A DNA stretch of 64,000 bases from Sphaerosporella brunnea (taxonomy: Eukaryota > Ascomycota > Pezizomycetes > Pezizales > Pyronemataceae), in assembly GCA_008704415.1 (NCBI GenBank), contig VXIS01000017.1, positions 124,001 to 188,000 on the forward strand. Direction: 5' to 3'. Positions within the stretch are counted from its first letter, which is position 1; every line of letters starts with the position of its first letter. The notes beneath the pieces are model-generated. The model worked only from the letters and a program-made list of their open reading frames with translations, had not been told where the DNA came from and made no database searches. The position numbers and the translations under genes are program-made. Below, piece after piece: positions 52,974 to 64,000 of the stretch.

Positions 52974-54794
52974 CTAGGCCAGTTGGTGATAGGGTAGAAA
53001 GTATAGATGGAAACCAGCACGTGCACAGGACGTGGGGGAGGGAGTGGCGTTTATCTGCTCTGGGAGAAGCACGGCACACGTTTACATGCAGCATGAGGCT
53101 GTAGAGTACTAGTACATAACGCGGCGTGCCTAGGCGTGTTGAGGATTGATACGAGCCTCCGGGGGGGTCAGGAGGCTGGCACAAGGAGAGCCATAAAAAC
53201 ACACCGCGCTAACCCTCCTTGGGATGGATGGGGTTCCTGCAGGTACCAAGCCACGGCCACGGATCACACAAACCAACTCGGTCCGCTCCACAATCAGGTA
53301 GCCGCTGGGCCGGAAAGTCCAGGTCTCCTTCATCTGTTTGTGAAACTCGAGGGATTGGAGAGCCCCGGCGGTTGCAACTGCTCGTCTGAGGAATGCCGGC
53401 TGTGCCTGGGACCAATGGTCACTCGAATATGTCACGGTATCCGCCTATTCCGAGATGCCCAATTCCATAGGCGTGGAAACAAACAAACAACACCGGGGGA
53501 GCCCCGCCCCCGCCCACATGCCCAGCAAAAAAGCAACACACATACATACGGCTGTCCATTCCGTATGTATGGTACGTACCACCTCACCCAATCCAATCCA
53601 AAAGCAAAGCAAAAGCAAAAGCAGAATTACACAATTACACATGTGTAAATGGAAAAAAAGAAAAAAAAACCCCCAAAAGCAGCTCAAATCAGATCAGGTG
53701 GTTGCAGATCGGCCACCCAAAAGTAAAAAAAAAAAAAAAAAAAATCTCTTCTCACAAGCAGAACTCACCAGATCCTCTCCCCTCCAAATCTCACGGAAAG
53801 CTGTCAATCTCCCAATTTTCTGGAAGGCAAATCGAGATTTAAAGCAAGCCCCCAGCGGTAAAGCGGTAGCGATAACAAACAAGATCGGATCCAGATCCAG
53901 CTGCAGTAACTAAATCTCCGTGCCGTTCGATTCAGAATCTCCGCCCGCCGGGGATCCGGAGAGGTGGTGTCAGACAGGGGATGCTTGGTGCTTTCATCTG
54001 ATGTTTGTCTCCCCTCCACTGCACCACCACCACCATCACTAAGCAGCAACAGCCGGCATCTCATCCATCCATCCTACAGTAAACAATCTTCTTTTTTTTT
54101 CGCTTCCCCTCACGCCTCCGCCACTCACACCACGACGACGATGGCCAGCTCAAGTTTTATCAAGTCAAGCGTACACACACACCTTTTTAAGCCCACCACC
54201 ACATTGGTGGCCAAACAAAACGAAAATCCCAACACCCCTTCAAGGACCAAGTATTTCAATCGTGCAAACCCTATCCTTAGCTGGAGGAACCCCCCATTGA
54301 CGAAAAAGAAGACAAAAAAAAAAGGAGAAAAAAAAAAAAAAAAAAAAAACACGGACAGAAAAGAATCAAGACTCAGAAGTCGAAGAAAAGGAAAGGAAAG
54401 AAACCCCCGTATACAAAACAGTGGAAGAAGAAACCCCCCTCCCCTCCCCTGCCTTTTGCCCCTTTGCGCAAGTGTTCCCAAGACGTGATTGCCATTCTTA
54501 ACGACTACAGCACAAGTGCAACCAAGCCCAAAGCCACTGCGTGCAACAAACACAACGACTCTCCACGTTTAAAAGCCTTTCAAACCGAATCAAACTAGCC
54601 AACCCCCATGCCGAAAAACTCGAAAAAAAAAAAGAAAAAAAAAAGAAGCCGCCGCCCAGTTCCCATGTGCTATACCGTTAGCCATTCTTTGTCGTCACGC
54701 CCGAGTAGCGGATCAAAAAATCGCTACGTGAGTAAAAAAACATCAACGAATGGAAGATTCCCCGACTAAAAAGAAGATTGTCTGCTCGCGAAGC
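52974..54794. other. convergent intergenic region with purine/pyrimidine tracts
   Basis: 3' sides of URM1 and GSK3. Contains an A run at 53727-53743, a T run near 54092 and a long A/G tract at 54303-54350. Frames such as 54125-54553 (minus) are mostly Phe-rich readings of these tracts. No gene supported. Confidence 0.6.
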
Positions 54795-56336
54795 TCAATC
54801 TAGCTTCGCCATCATTTCTTCCTTCGTCATTGGGACAAAGTTGTTCAGGTCTATGCCCTTTTCCAGGAGCGCGCGGCGAGCATGAGGCGGTACCAGCCGG
54901 TGATTCAGCTCGGGCATGATGGAAAGTTCTATAAGATGGTGAGGAACCGAATCGCACGATAGCGTAAAACCATTTTTCACATACCATGCCTTGTAAAGTT
55001 GAAGAGTTCGGGAAGGTCTCTCATGGCGCCAGGGTTAATTCCGCGAGAGTCCGGAAGCTTGGTGTTGGGATCTCGCAGCTCGTCGAAGAACGAATGGCAC
55101 AATGCCTGAATCGCTGAAAGACGGTTGGTGGGTGTGTACTCCAGCAACTGGGAAATCAAATCTATCGCCTCTGGCGACGCCTTGCGGAAGACCTATACAA
55201 TACATACATCAACAACTGAGAAATCAAAACACGGGGGCCGAAATGCACACCTTGGCGAACGGGTGGGGCTTGATCTGTGGGAACTTGTGCTCCATGTAGT
55301 TCGGGTTCATTGTTCGGATCTGCTCCCGAGTAGGGGTACCCAGAACCTTAATGATCTCGACCAGTTGATCGATACCTGATTCGCCGGGGAAAAGTGGCTG
55401 TCCAAGCATCAATTCTGCCATCACACAGCCGGTCGACCACACGTCTGTAGCTAAGTTAGCGAGAGGTTCCCTTGCAATAGGGATACTTCAACCGACCAAT
55501 TTTGGGAGTGTAGTTAGTAGCACCAAAGATGAGCTCAGGAGCGCGGTAGTACCGGGAGCAAATGTACGAGACATTTGGCTCATTCTCAACCAAGATCTTA
55601 GCACTTCCGAAGTCACAAAGCTTCAGCACGCCGGTAGCAGGATCCAACAGGAGATTCTGCGGCTTGATATCTCTGTGGCAGATCCCCTGCGAATGGATGT
55701 ATGCCAGTGACCGGAACAACTGGTAGATGTAAAGCTTGACTTCCAGTATGGGCATTGTAGTCTTCATCTTGTGAAAGAACCTGGAGGCCCTGTAGACCGT
55801 TTCAGGCACAAACTCCAAGACGAGGTTCAGGTAGACTTCGTCTTTCTGCAGCGAACGGTCAGAAATCCGAGGCATTGAACGCTCGGAGACAGGGTGGCCA
55901 CCAACCCGTTCGCCATTAGAGTAATAGAAAGCCTTCAGTTCGACGATGTTGGGGTGCCGAACGATGCGCATGATCTGCAGCTCGCGGTTCTGTCGAGACG
56001 ACGCTGTCAGCCTGGCCACCACCACCGCCGCCGCCGATTCGACCACACAAAGACCCACAAACCTTGAACCTCTTGTCTTGTAGCACTCGTTTAATCGCGG
56101 CATCCTCTCCAGATGGAGAGAGTTTCGTTTGGAACACAACACCAAACGAACCGTTTCCCACAATTTTGCACTGCGTGTAGGTGATCTCTCGCTGCTCACC
56201 GGTCAAACCGTCTTGAACCTTTTCACGGATAACCTCTGCACAACAAACGTCAGCCCAAACCCAGAGCAGCGCGACAAATGGATAACTAACCCCCCATCCG
56301 CAGCCCTGAGAACTGTGCAGGTCTGCTTTGCGACAT
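54795..56336 (-). CDS. glycogen synthase kinase 3 (GSK3/Skp1/Rim11 type)
   Basis: Seven exons: 56336-56291, 56235-56063, 55989-55906, 55845-55497, 55444-55251, 55192-54985 and 54928-54795, giving 395 residues. Introns are 52-73 nt and all junctions restore the frame. Kinase landmarks: GNGSFG (residues 43-48), ATP Lys64 in AAIKR, catalytic Asp160 in [11 protein letters not shown] at 179-181, and the activating Tyr200 in [13 protein letters not shown]. The phosphate-priming Arg/Lys residues of GSK3 are in place (RFK, CSRYYR). The C-terminal tail [17 protein letters not shown] is specific to fungal GSK3. Ser/Thr kinase acting in nucleus and cytoplasm on primed substrates. No inhibitory N-terminal Ser like mammalian Ser9 is obvious. 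Intron 3 (55846-55905) is 60 nt with no stop, so its retention would insert 20 residues after NGER. Confidence 0.95.
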
Positions 56337-58140
56337 GATGAAAGCCCTCTAACCACTGACGCTACCGAAACGTGTAAAGTTGATGGAAATCGATGGTTGC
56401 GGCGGAGGTGGCGGCGAGCGGTTGTGATAGCGATGGGGGGCCGAGCAAAGTTGTGTTGAACAAGGTAAGAAACCGGGAGGCGACAACGTGATTCGAGAAA
56501 CGGACGTGTGACGGCGAGGTGAATGCGACCAGATACCCGCAATACCAAAACGATCGTACCAACTCGACAAAGAACCCCTGTTACTTTGACTTTGACAACA
56601 AATAACTGAGTCCACGAAGCTGGGTCGACAGATTACTCGATGACGTTTGGGCAGGAGAGGGGTTGCTGGAGGGTGGGGCGGTTCGCTAGTGGAGGTGGAG
56701 ATGGAGCGTGACAGGTAACCGGAGACGAATGGATGCTCTGGTAAGGAGACGACTCGGCGCTTGAAACTCGGATTAATGATTTATTGTTGAAATCGATATG
56801 GTGAAAGATCCCGACAAGGCGTTTTTCGATAGAAGAAGCAGCGTGCGAGAGAAATCGCAGTTGGTATGTATGGTAATGTAGGTGGTGGTGGTAGAGGGTG
56901 TGTGTTGTAAATGTAAGAAGCGAAGCGAACTCTTCCTTTTTGGGGGGGGGGGGGGGAGTGGTGGTTTAGAAGCTAGCGACCGATAGTTTACAAGCCGGGG
57001 TGCGGATGAGGGTTGTGGTTGTCTTGATTGAAAGGGTCCTTTCTTCTTCTATCGGCAATGAAGGCAGTAAAGGCAACAGGTGTAGCGGGCGTGTGGGTTG
57101 GTCGCAGAGAATGCTGGGGGGGGGGGGGGTGGTTGTTGTGGACGGAGGTTTGTTGATGGTGGGGTTAAGGTTTGGTGGGTGGTCGCCGCCCGCTGATTGT
57201 CCGAGGGGTTAGGTCGACTTGGGCGGCGGGGGTGAGGGGAGGTGGGCGGAGAAGGAGAAGGGAGGGAGATTGAGAGGGAGATGGGGAATAGTGGGGGAGG
57301 GGGGAGAATAGGATAGGATTCACAGCGAGTAAACTGGGATGATGGAATGGGGGCGGTGAGTGTGTGAGAAGGAGAGGCAGGAGAGAAGGAGGAGGATAGA
57401 GTGGTGTAGGTGAGGTCGAGTAGCAGTAGCACTGGTGGGACGCAGGAGGCTGCTGGCGGCGGTGGTGCTGCTGGGCCAGTGGTGGCTGGAAATGGAAAGG
57501 CGAGGTCGGGATTCGTTCGGTCAAGCAAGCAAGCAGCCAGAGGGAATCAAATCAAATCAAATCGGACACGCCGCCGCAGCAAAATGGTCGGATGGCGTAG
57601 GTACTTTAGGTTGCAGCAATATATCAATCCCGAGAGGAAAAGGGAAAAAAAAAAAAAAAAACACCAGTATGTATCAGAGGACGGCGATGAGGCAGCATTG
57701 TTTTTAGGGACCTGGGCTTGCGCTCACTCAACTTCCAACCTGCACCGCTCTTTGGTAAACCAAGGAAGGGGACACTTCCCTCCTCTACAATAAAGCATCC
57801 ACCAGAACGGTGGAGGGGAAGCGGATCGGGGAGGGGTTGACCGTTCATGGCCACTTCAGTGTGCTTCAGAGAAAGCCCAAAAAGCCAGGGTTTGGACCGA
57901 AAATGGGTATCGGGCAATTTACAGCCGCTCCACTTCCAGCTAGCCAAGTATAATACTATTCGTTGAAAAAGAAACGCTCCCGTACAAATCCCGCCTCTAC
58001 ATAAGCCGCGATGGAGAATGCGCGTTTGTGTTATATTCGTGGGGAGTGCGCGGCGGTTTAGTGTTTTGATGTCGTCGCGGTCTGACGACAGGAAGCAGGG
58101 CCCCGTTTGCCCAAAACCACCTACCTTCAGAAACAAACGG
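56337..58140. other. GSK3 upstream region, G-rich and low-complexity
   Basis: Promoter and possible long leader of GSK3. G runs occur at 56942-56956 and 57117-57129, an A run at 57646-57661, and repeated ATCAA units at 57543-57560. Frames in 57049-57528 are readings of C/T-rich repeats. No gene recognised. Confidence 0.55.
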
Positions 58141-61100
58141 TCAGCAGGCCCTTGGAGGTGAGTCTGCGTGAAGTTGACCCCTCAGAAGAACGGGCTAACT
58201 CTTGTAAAAGATATGAACACAGCGACCACCTCTGGCGCGGAATCGGACGAGGATGAATATCTCTCGAGCCGCTCGCTCCCGCTGCTTCTGGCCAGCAGCT
58301 CTGACGCCATATGCTGCGGGCTCTTCCATGGGGACACAAACGACAGAGACCTCTTTGGATGGGGGTCAACTCGTATCAAAGGATCTACTGATCCACAGCT
58401 ACACCCTGTCGCGCAAACAGGACGGGCCAAAAAAGCCAAGGTCATGGATAATGGTGGAGGATGGATGGATGGATGGAAAACTCGAGTTCTGGAAGCTCTC
58501 GAGAGCGTGGAAACGGGTTCCAATCGCGAGCCGCCTCTCAGCGAAACGAAGCGCATGGACCACAGACGTCCGGATGTTCAAGCCATCAGAACGGTTTCAA
58601 GGCGGCCTTGCAAAGCATCAGCCTTGGTCTGGCCCCCAAATGTAACGATGAACAAAAGGAAGACGCCGGAACGGAACAATCACGAGATGAAAGCAACACG
58701 GAAATTTGGCGCTCATATCATCATCTCCCGTCATCGACGTCCATTTTTCTGTTTCTGGCGCGACGGTTCACGGACAGGATGGGTTAGGATGGGTTGTCAC
58801 GCGCTCACGCTTAGCGTTGCTGGCATTATTGTTCGCTGCGTGCGCTTCCAGCGAAACTTCGCCGCCCGGCCTAAAGAACTGAACAGATCATGCGAAAAGT
58901 CCCGGACGTCGTCACTCCGTCATCAAAACGACCAGGCCGCTCCTTGCCCCCTTTCCCCTTCCTTCCCCTTATCAGCCACGGCTGGCCGCTTTTGAGAATC
59001 TGGGGCGGCGAAAAAAAACGATCTCTTTCGGAGGCTGGTCGTTGGTTCGTTGCCTGCGCAACCACCACCACCACCACCGCCCCTCTCCGCCGGCGACTTG
59101 CTGCAAAGTGGCGTATGGGCAGAATGTCACCGCCATACATCCGCTCTTATACGCCTTTCTCTGCTAACCCGCGCAACTCACTTTTTTTTGGCTCAGACCT
59201 GCGTGGACGTGGACGGTATGTATGAATTGCTTGCTACGCATACATACAAACCATGCGCACCCTTGACGAGCATCCACGAATCTCATCTCGAGTCTTACTG
59301 CGGCCTTTTCTGTTTGTGTCTGTATGCCGCCTTTCTGCATTGCTTGCTTGCCTGCTCGAAGCGCTGTAGGAGAGAGCTAGGTTATCACACGCAGTCGCTG
59401 TCCGCTCCGTGCTTTGCGGAAGCTGCCTGCATCGGAAGCAGAAGGAGAAAGAGGGTCTGCAGCCTGATGAATAGTGGGTCGTCGTCCCTGCACCATATGA
59501 GTTGCTCTGCTTCGATTTCCACCAGGTTCCCACTTTGCGCGTGCGACCGCACAAACAAACGAATTCCAGCAGACGCGCGCGAAAAAAGGGTTTCCGCTCG
59601 GGGAGAGATTTGGCAAATTCTTTCCATGCCATGCGCATGCCCAACGAACGACCTCATCTGTTCCTTACCGTCAGTCAGCTCCGGCATCTGCGCTTAGCCC
59701 TTTTCGTGCGAACCAACGTCTGATGACGACACCGACATGGTTACTCAAGCGAGCGAAAGGCTGCACTGTTCGCCATGTGCCCACGATTTAGCCCTGACGC
59801 AGAAGACAGCACGGGACCACGACTCCCAGCAGGGGGGCGGGGACGGAGGTTCAGGAAGAGTAAGGAGCTGCAGGCAAAGCGATAAATACGGAACCTGAGG
59901 CGCAGGGAAAGGAACAGCAGCCAGCCAGCCACGAGCCGCGATCTCCGACCAGAATCTTCTGAGCAGGGTACAAGTATTGAATACGACTGGGAAAGGGAAA
60001 CTGTTGGTCTGTTTTCTGGTCCCTTGGCAGCGCTTTCTGGGACCACACATGCGTAGTTGCCACAAGGGTCACGTAGGTTATTGCAATGCCTTGATAGGGA
60101 AAAGTCACGTCTGAAACTTGCCGCATTGGGCTATTCATCGACTTGATTAGGCAGAACCAAGTGAGAAGCATGAATATTGCCAGGCCAATTGAGGGACGCA
60201 CATAGCCGGATTGGCCTGATTATTGTATCAACCTGTGGACGCAGTTCTGTTAAGAAAGTGCACGTGGTAAACCTACGTGAGTACTGGTAATGACGGAAAG
60301 GGGACTTTTACTGACCCGAAGGGTCAGTGCAGGCGGGCCAACGCTTGGCAGTGGTGGACTTACCAGTGGGTGTAGCATCAATTGTTGAATCACTATCAAA
60401 GCTTTTCCTCTACCGCAAACAGAACCATCACTCTCTCACCGAGGGCAATTGTGTCGATGCATGGTATAGGGACTTCTCCATCGCTCCAACAAATGATCCC
60501 CAGAGGCATTTTCCATCGTGGAAACCAGTCACTCTCATTCTCCAGAGCTGCCGGGTTGGACTCAATCCCAGGCTGCGCTGGACATCTCTTCTCCGAGTTG
60601 TCGGAGGTGAGTTGTGCTGGACCGTATTCAAATCTAACGCGGCAGCCGCACAAAGTTTGAGTTCTGGTCCGTTTCCCTGCAACCTCCTTTCTGGAGCCTC
60701 CTATAGCTTCGGTATTCTATGCCATGGTCTTAATGCATCGGCGTCTCAACCGTTCGGTCTGACGGAGTGTGAACGGAGTGTGAACGGAGTGTGAGTAGTG
60801 GATATATATCCGCCCCAAGCCAGGAGTTTACCGGCAAGCTCCGCGCAAACAAAGATTGCCATGCGTGTATCGAACGACAGGCATAGTTTTCTCCTTCGGT
60901 GGATTGTGGAGAACGTTGTGTCCGGTGCCTTTGTGCTTGGCCACGTTTCAACCGCAACTTGCGCTTCTTAGTTTCTTTGTTTTCCGCGGTGTCTTCATTT
61001 GAACAACCGCAAGCATTACGGTGCAAGGATATCCGGACGAACAGAACTTCACGAAAGTCTTTCCCACCGACATATTTTCTATGCCATTTGTCATTATGAA

Positions 61101-63588
61101 CACGGTGGCGGCTCTCGTGAGCAAGAGCGTCACGGGGAAACGGCCGATTGTGGTCTTTGGACAAGCGCTGATGCCGGCGCTTGATACTATAATCCCGCTT
61201 GGGTGAAAAAAGTGGGCAGCTCTTGAAGGAGAAACAGTGGCCATATATTGAGCTCTCTCTTCACCGCTTTCATCGCTTGATATGGGAACAACACCTCGAC
61301 AATTACATACTCTCTCAGAATCATGCGGAATATTTATAGACTTCGGACTTGCTGGCCTTTTATATCATAAGGTGTGTAACCTCTGGACCTTACAATATGC
61401 AGGGTCTGAATATCACGCGCTTAAGGCTCTCCATAGGAATTCTCCGGTCTCGTTGCCTTAAACTCAGTCAATTCCTCTTTGAGTGTGTATCGTCTAATCA
61501 CAGTCTCTCAGACGGGAGGTCAACACAGAGATCTATTTATTCTATAAATATCAATGATGTGGTGTAACTATCGTGGACCTCGGTGCAGAGGCGCAGCACA
61601 TTCACAGCTTACCTATCTGGGAGCTCCGCATGCCTCTCGTCACTTTTATCTCCTTGGTCCTTCCACCGAAATCCGTTTTCTGATCGGCCAATCATATCAG
61701 ACTTCGTCGTGCAGCAGGAACAAACAAAACCAGCCGCTAGCTAGTGGTGGTTCATCTCATATGCGCCGCTTTTCCAGCTTGCATGTTTATACACCACCTT
61801 ACAGCGTATCAATCGTTGCTCTCCGTTCAACTTGATGATGCGCCCTGATTTTCCCGCTGCCGTTGTATCACAACATTCACTAGGGAGAGATGGACTCCCA
61901 AACCAACGCAACGACCTGTCCAATATGACATTCCACCAATCTCCGCTGCAGAGTGGATAGCAGCCAATGAAATTTCTCTTCGTCGTCAGCAAGCGCTGCT
62001 TTACCAAACAACTGGGTTCCCTGGCATGACGACACACACAAACACTTTCCGGCAAAACGCAACCAATGCCATTCGATGCCGGTGTTTCATGGGCCGGTCC
62101 GCCAGGGAATGGAGGGGCGGAGAGTGAATTCGGCTTCCGAGAGGACGATTTTCAGGCCGTCGGATGCATCGCTAATCAGGGCTTGTCTCCCCTAGCTACC
62201 CGCTGATCCAATGGGGTATAAAAGATCGCCCGGACAGTCCGGCCCTATCAGTTGGCACCGCACCCAGGCGACCACACGAGCAATAGCAAAAAGTGGTGCC
62301 TGAGTTCAAGCCAAAAGGTTTGATTTGCTCGAGTTTTTTCGATATTCGGACCCTGGGGGGGGAACCCCTTTTGTGACGTGTATCATTTCACGAAAAGTTT
62401 TCCCTACTTAAGTACTTATATATAACCTACATACCGCGAGAGGCTATGCGTTTATTTGCTGCAGGAGGAGAAAGGGTTGGGGAGGAGGCAACCACCATAG
62501 TGCCGGCCAAACAACGTCTGTTCCCGCTGGAGCAACACACTTGTTTTTTTTTTTGCCCCACCAATTTCTATGCAATCAACTATCTGCGCGGCCCCCACCT
62601 GGCCTGGGTTTCACTGCAAAGGTATTTCAGGCCCCACCGGCCCTGCAAAATTTCTACTTCGCGATGCATATGATCATTTGGCCACGCTGAGGTTATACAT
62701 ACTTCTGCTTACGGTAAGTTTCCTCGAGCCCCCCAGTTGACGGGTCTGTACGCCAGCCGGTATATGTTCGCATCCAGATGTTTAACCGATGATACCTTGC
62801 GTCTCAAGCGACGCAAGCACAGCATAAAAGACATGCGTGGTTGAATCACACAAGCGCATTCGATTACCTATGTATCATATGCATGTGCCTGTCAAAAAAA
62901 AAAAAAAAACCCCCCCGAAAAAAACCGAAAAAACCGAAAAAAAAAAAAAAAAGAATTATCGATGCATGCATGCAACATGATCTGTGCCAACCCCAAGGGG
63001 CAGCAGATTATTGGCTTATTGGCTCCAATCCCTGGTAAAGGATATTCATGAACGACGTAAAACGGCGCATCTCAATGCAAAACATGGCACTTATCACTGG
63101 ACATGTCAACGATCAACTGAACCATGGATGGTCAGTCATAAGTGCTTTTAGACACAACAACTTCTGCTCTTAGCGGGGAGGGGCGCTGCTTGCCACTCTT
63201 CCTTTGAAGATAACAAGACCACACGCGCTTCTGTAGGCGGAAGGTTACATGCTATCCGCAATATAAGGGCCTTGGTTCGAAGCAGGCGAACTATCATCCA
63301 TCAGAGGCGGGGTCTTTAATCAGCCTGGAAACAACAAAGTAGCCATGTCATCAGAACTTCCGGTGCGAGATCGAGGTTTTCACTCCCTGTCTTTTCATCC
63401 GGACACAACAGCATGGATGAACACACACACTTCGATCGACCATGCAGGACATGTAGATAAGTAAAACTTGGTTTCTAACTCCTTCAGCCCAGGTTCTTAC
63501 TCCGCAACTAGTATGGCACCCACTGATAGATAGGGGACCAGAACCTAAGAGGCACCAAAAAAAAAAAGTTGACGTCCTGCAGGTTGTG
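58141..63588. other. 5.4 kb without a supportable gene
   Basis: Many short frames overlap on both strands (for example 58168-58995 plus, 59385-59687 minus, 60730-61164 minus), none with a known domain or clean intron structure. The plus frame 61021-61206 reads DIFSMPFVIMNTVAALVS and KRPIVVFGQALMPALDTI, which looks protein-like but has an equally open antisense frame. A TATA-like GGGGTATAAAAG stands at 62212-62223 without an evident gene downstream. A TGGATGGATGGA tract is at 58461-58477 and an A/C homopolymer mix at 62893-62953. Confidence 0.5.
60762..60794. repeat. three tandem copies of an 11-bp unit
   Basis: ACGGAGTGTGA is repeated exactly three times without interruption. Too short to assign a function; likely a small minisatellite. 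Confidence 0.85.
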
Positions 63589-63590
63589 TA

Positions 63591-63712
63591 CTCGTGGCCG
63601 GCATTTAGAACCAAAAAATGCGGGTGGGCGAGATCTCGTGAGATTTTCTCGATCTGGTTATTTGAAACTCAATTGAGCTCAATGGTTTTTGGTTCTAAAT
63701 GCCGGCCACAAG
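63591..63712. mobile_element. MITE with 28-bp inverted ends and TA duplication
   Basis: Element of 122 bp. The left end is CTCGTGGCCGGCATTTAGAA continuing CCAAAAA. The right end is its reverse complement with one or two changes (CTTGTGG in place of CTCGTGG). It is flanked on both sides by TA (63589-63590 and 63713-63714). A TA target duplication is characteristic of the Tc1/mariner superfamily, which in fungi includes Fot1/pogo types. No coding capacity, so non-autonomous. The inverted ends are nearly identical, suggesting recent movement or selection. Confidence 0.85.
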
Positions 63713-63714
63713 TA

Positions 63715-64000
63715 GTTACAGCAGTTTAGATACATATCCAAATTCGGACTTTAAGGCGTAATTGAGAGTGGCTAATTGCAACAATTGGGAGAGTGTTATG
63801 GTTCGATCTGACGGGCCGGATCATTCCACCCACCGATCCTGGACCCTGAATTATTCCGGACAGAGTGTAGTCAATAGTACTTGCCATGGTATGTTATGAT
63901 TGGAGGATTAATAGCAAGATAGGCCCCACATGAGCCCTATCTAACAGATGAAAGCTCTAGCGCTGACCGTGAAGAACAACAAACACTTTTATACACAATA
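63715..64000. other. no feature seen
   Basis: Short AT-richer sequence to the window edge with no reading frame of note. Confidence 0.5.

Noticed and set aside
54125..54553. Minus-strand ORF with a Phe-rich hydrophobic stretch
   Set aside because: The hydrophobic part is a reading of an A-run; the region is the 3' side of GSK3 and lacks any motif.
55456..56199. Minus ORF of 247 codons starting at 56199 as an alternative GSK3 start
   Set aside because: Its first ~60 codons read out of frame through exon 2 and intron 2; the spliced model gives the full kinase N-lobe from 56336.
58168..58995. Plus-strand ORF of 275 codons
   Set aside because: Composition is irregular, the opposite strand is open over much of it, there is no known domain, and it contains a TGGA microsatellite.

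Overview
The window is nuclear DNA of a filamentous ascomycete (Pezizomycotina; the class cannot be fixed from this sequence alone). Evidence: protein genes are interrupted by short introns, mostly 44-85 nt, with GT-AG ends and CTRAY-type branch sites; a tRNA carries its own intron; there are remnants of Tad-like LINE retrotransposons; and the family set is typical of these fungi (AzgA purine permease, CRT10-type WD protein, HsbA-like and But2-like secreted proteins). Exon boundaries were worked out by hand from splice signals, reading frame and family alignment remembered in outline. None is supported by transcript data.

Layout. 1-5.7 kb is repeat-derived and gene-poor, with a decayed LINE at 862-1690 (minus strand). 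5.8-13 kb is gene-dense: a secreted tandem But2-like protein (+), a small membrane protein (-), the splicing factor CWC21 (-) divergent from HIS3 (+), and the exosome nuclease DIS3/RRP44 (-). 14.8-17.2 kb holds an AzgA-type purine permease (+), whose long upstream region has a perfect UaY-type site. 19.9-22.1 kb holds a forkhead transcription factor (+). 23.5-30.0 kb holds the splicing factor BUD31 (-), an intron-containing tRNA-Met (-), a CRT10-like protein (+) and an RBR ubiquitin ligase of the RNF14/Itt1 type (-). 30.5-32.8 kb is the fused PabA-PabB p-aminobenzoate synthase (+). 33-37 kb is an insertion zone with a MITE-like palindrome, two LINE fragments (one with target-site duplications) and an HsbA-like secreted protein (-). 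37.9-56.3 kb is dense again: LAA1/HEATR5 (-) divergent from a TACO1/YebC mitochondrial protein (+), actin-related protein 4 (-), cap-binding protein CBP80 (-) divergent from URM1 (+), and GSK3 kinase (-). 56.4-64 kb has no gene I can support. It contains low-complexity tracts, a short tandem repeat and a well-preserved TA-flanked MITE at 63591-63712.

The genes are mostly housekeeping loci that do not form one pathway. Several act in RNA metabolism (CWC21, BUD31, DIS3, CBP80, tRNA-Met). Three gene pairs share short divergent promoters: CWC21/HIS3 (197 bp), LAA1/TACO1 (229 bp) and CBP80/URM1 (267 bp).

I found no secondary-metabolite cluster, CRISPR array or wholly novel system. The points most worth a second look are: two stop-free 60-nt introns (HIS3 and GSK3) that would be translated if retained; a Kex2-punctuated tandem duplication in the secreted But2-like protein; an out-of-frame RG-rich extension after the RBR ligase; a UaY-type site far upstream of the purine permease; a dyad with Gcn4-like half-sites between the RBR and PABA genes; and two MITE families.
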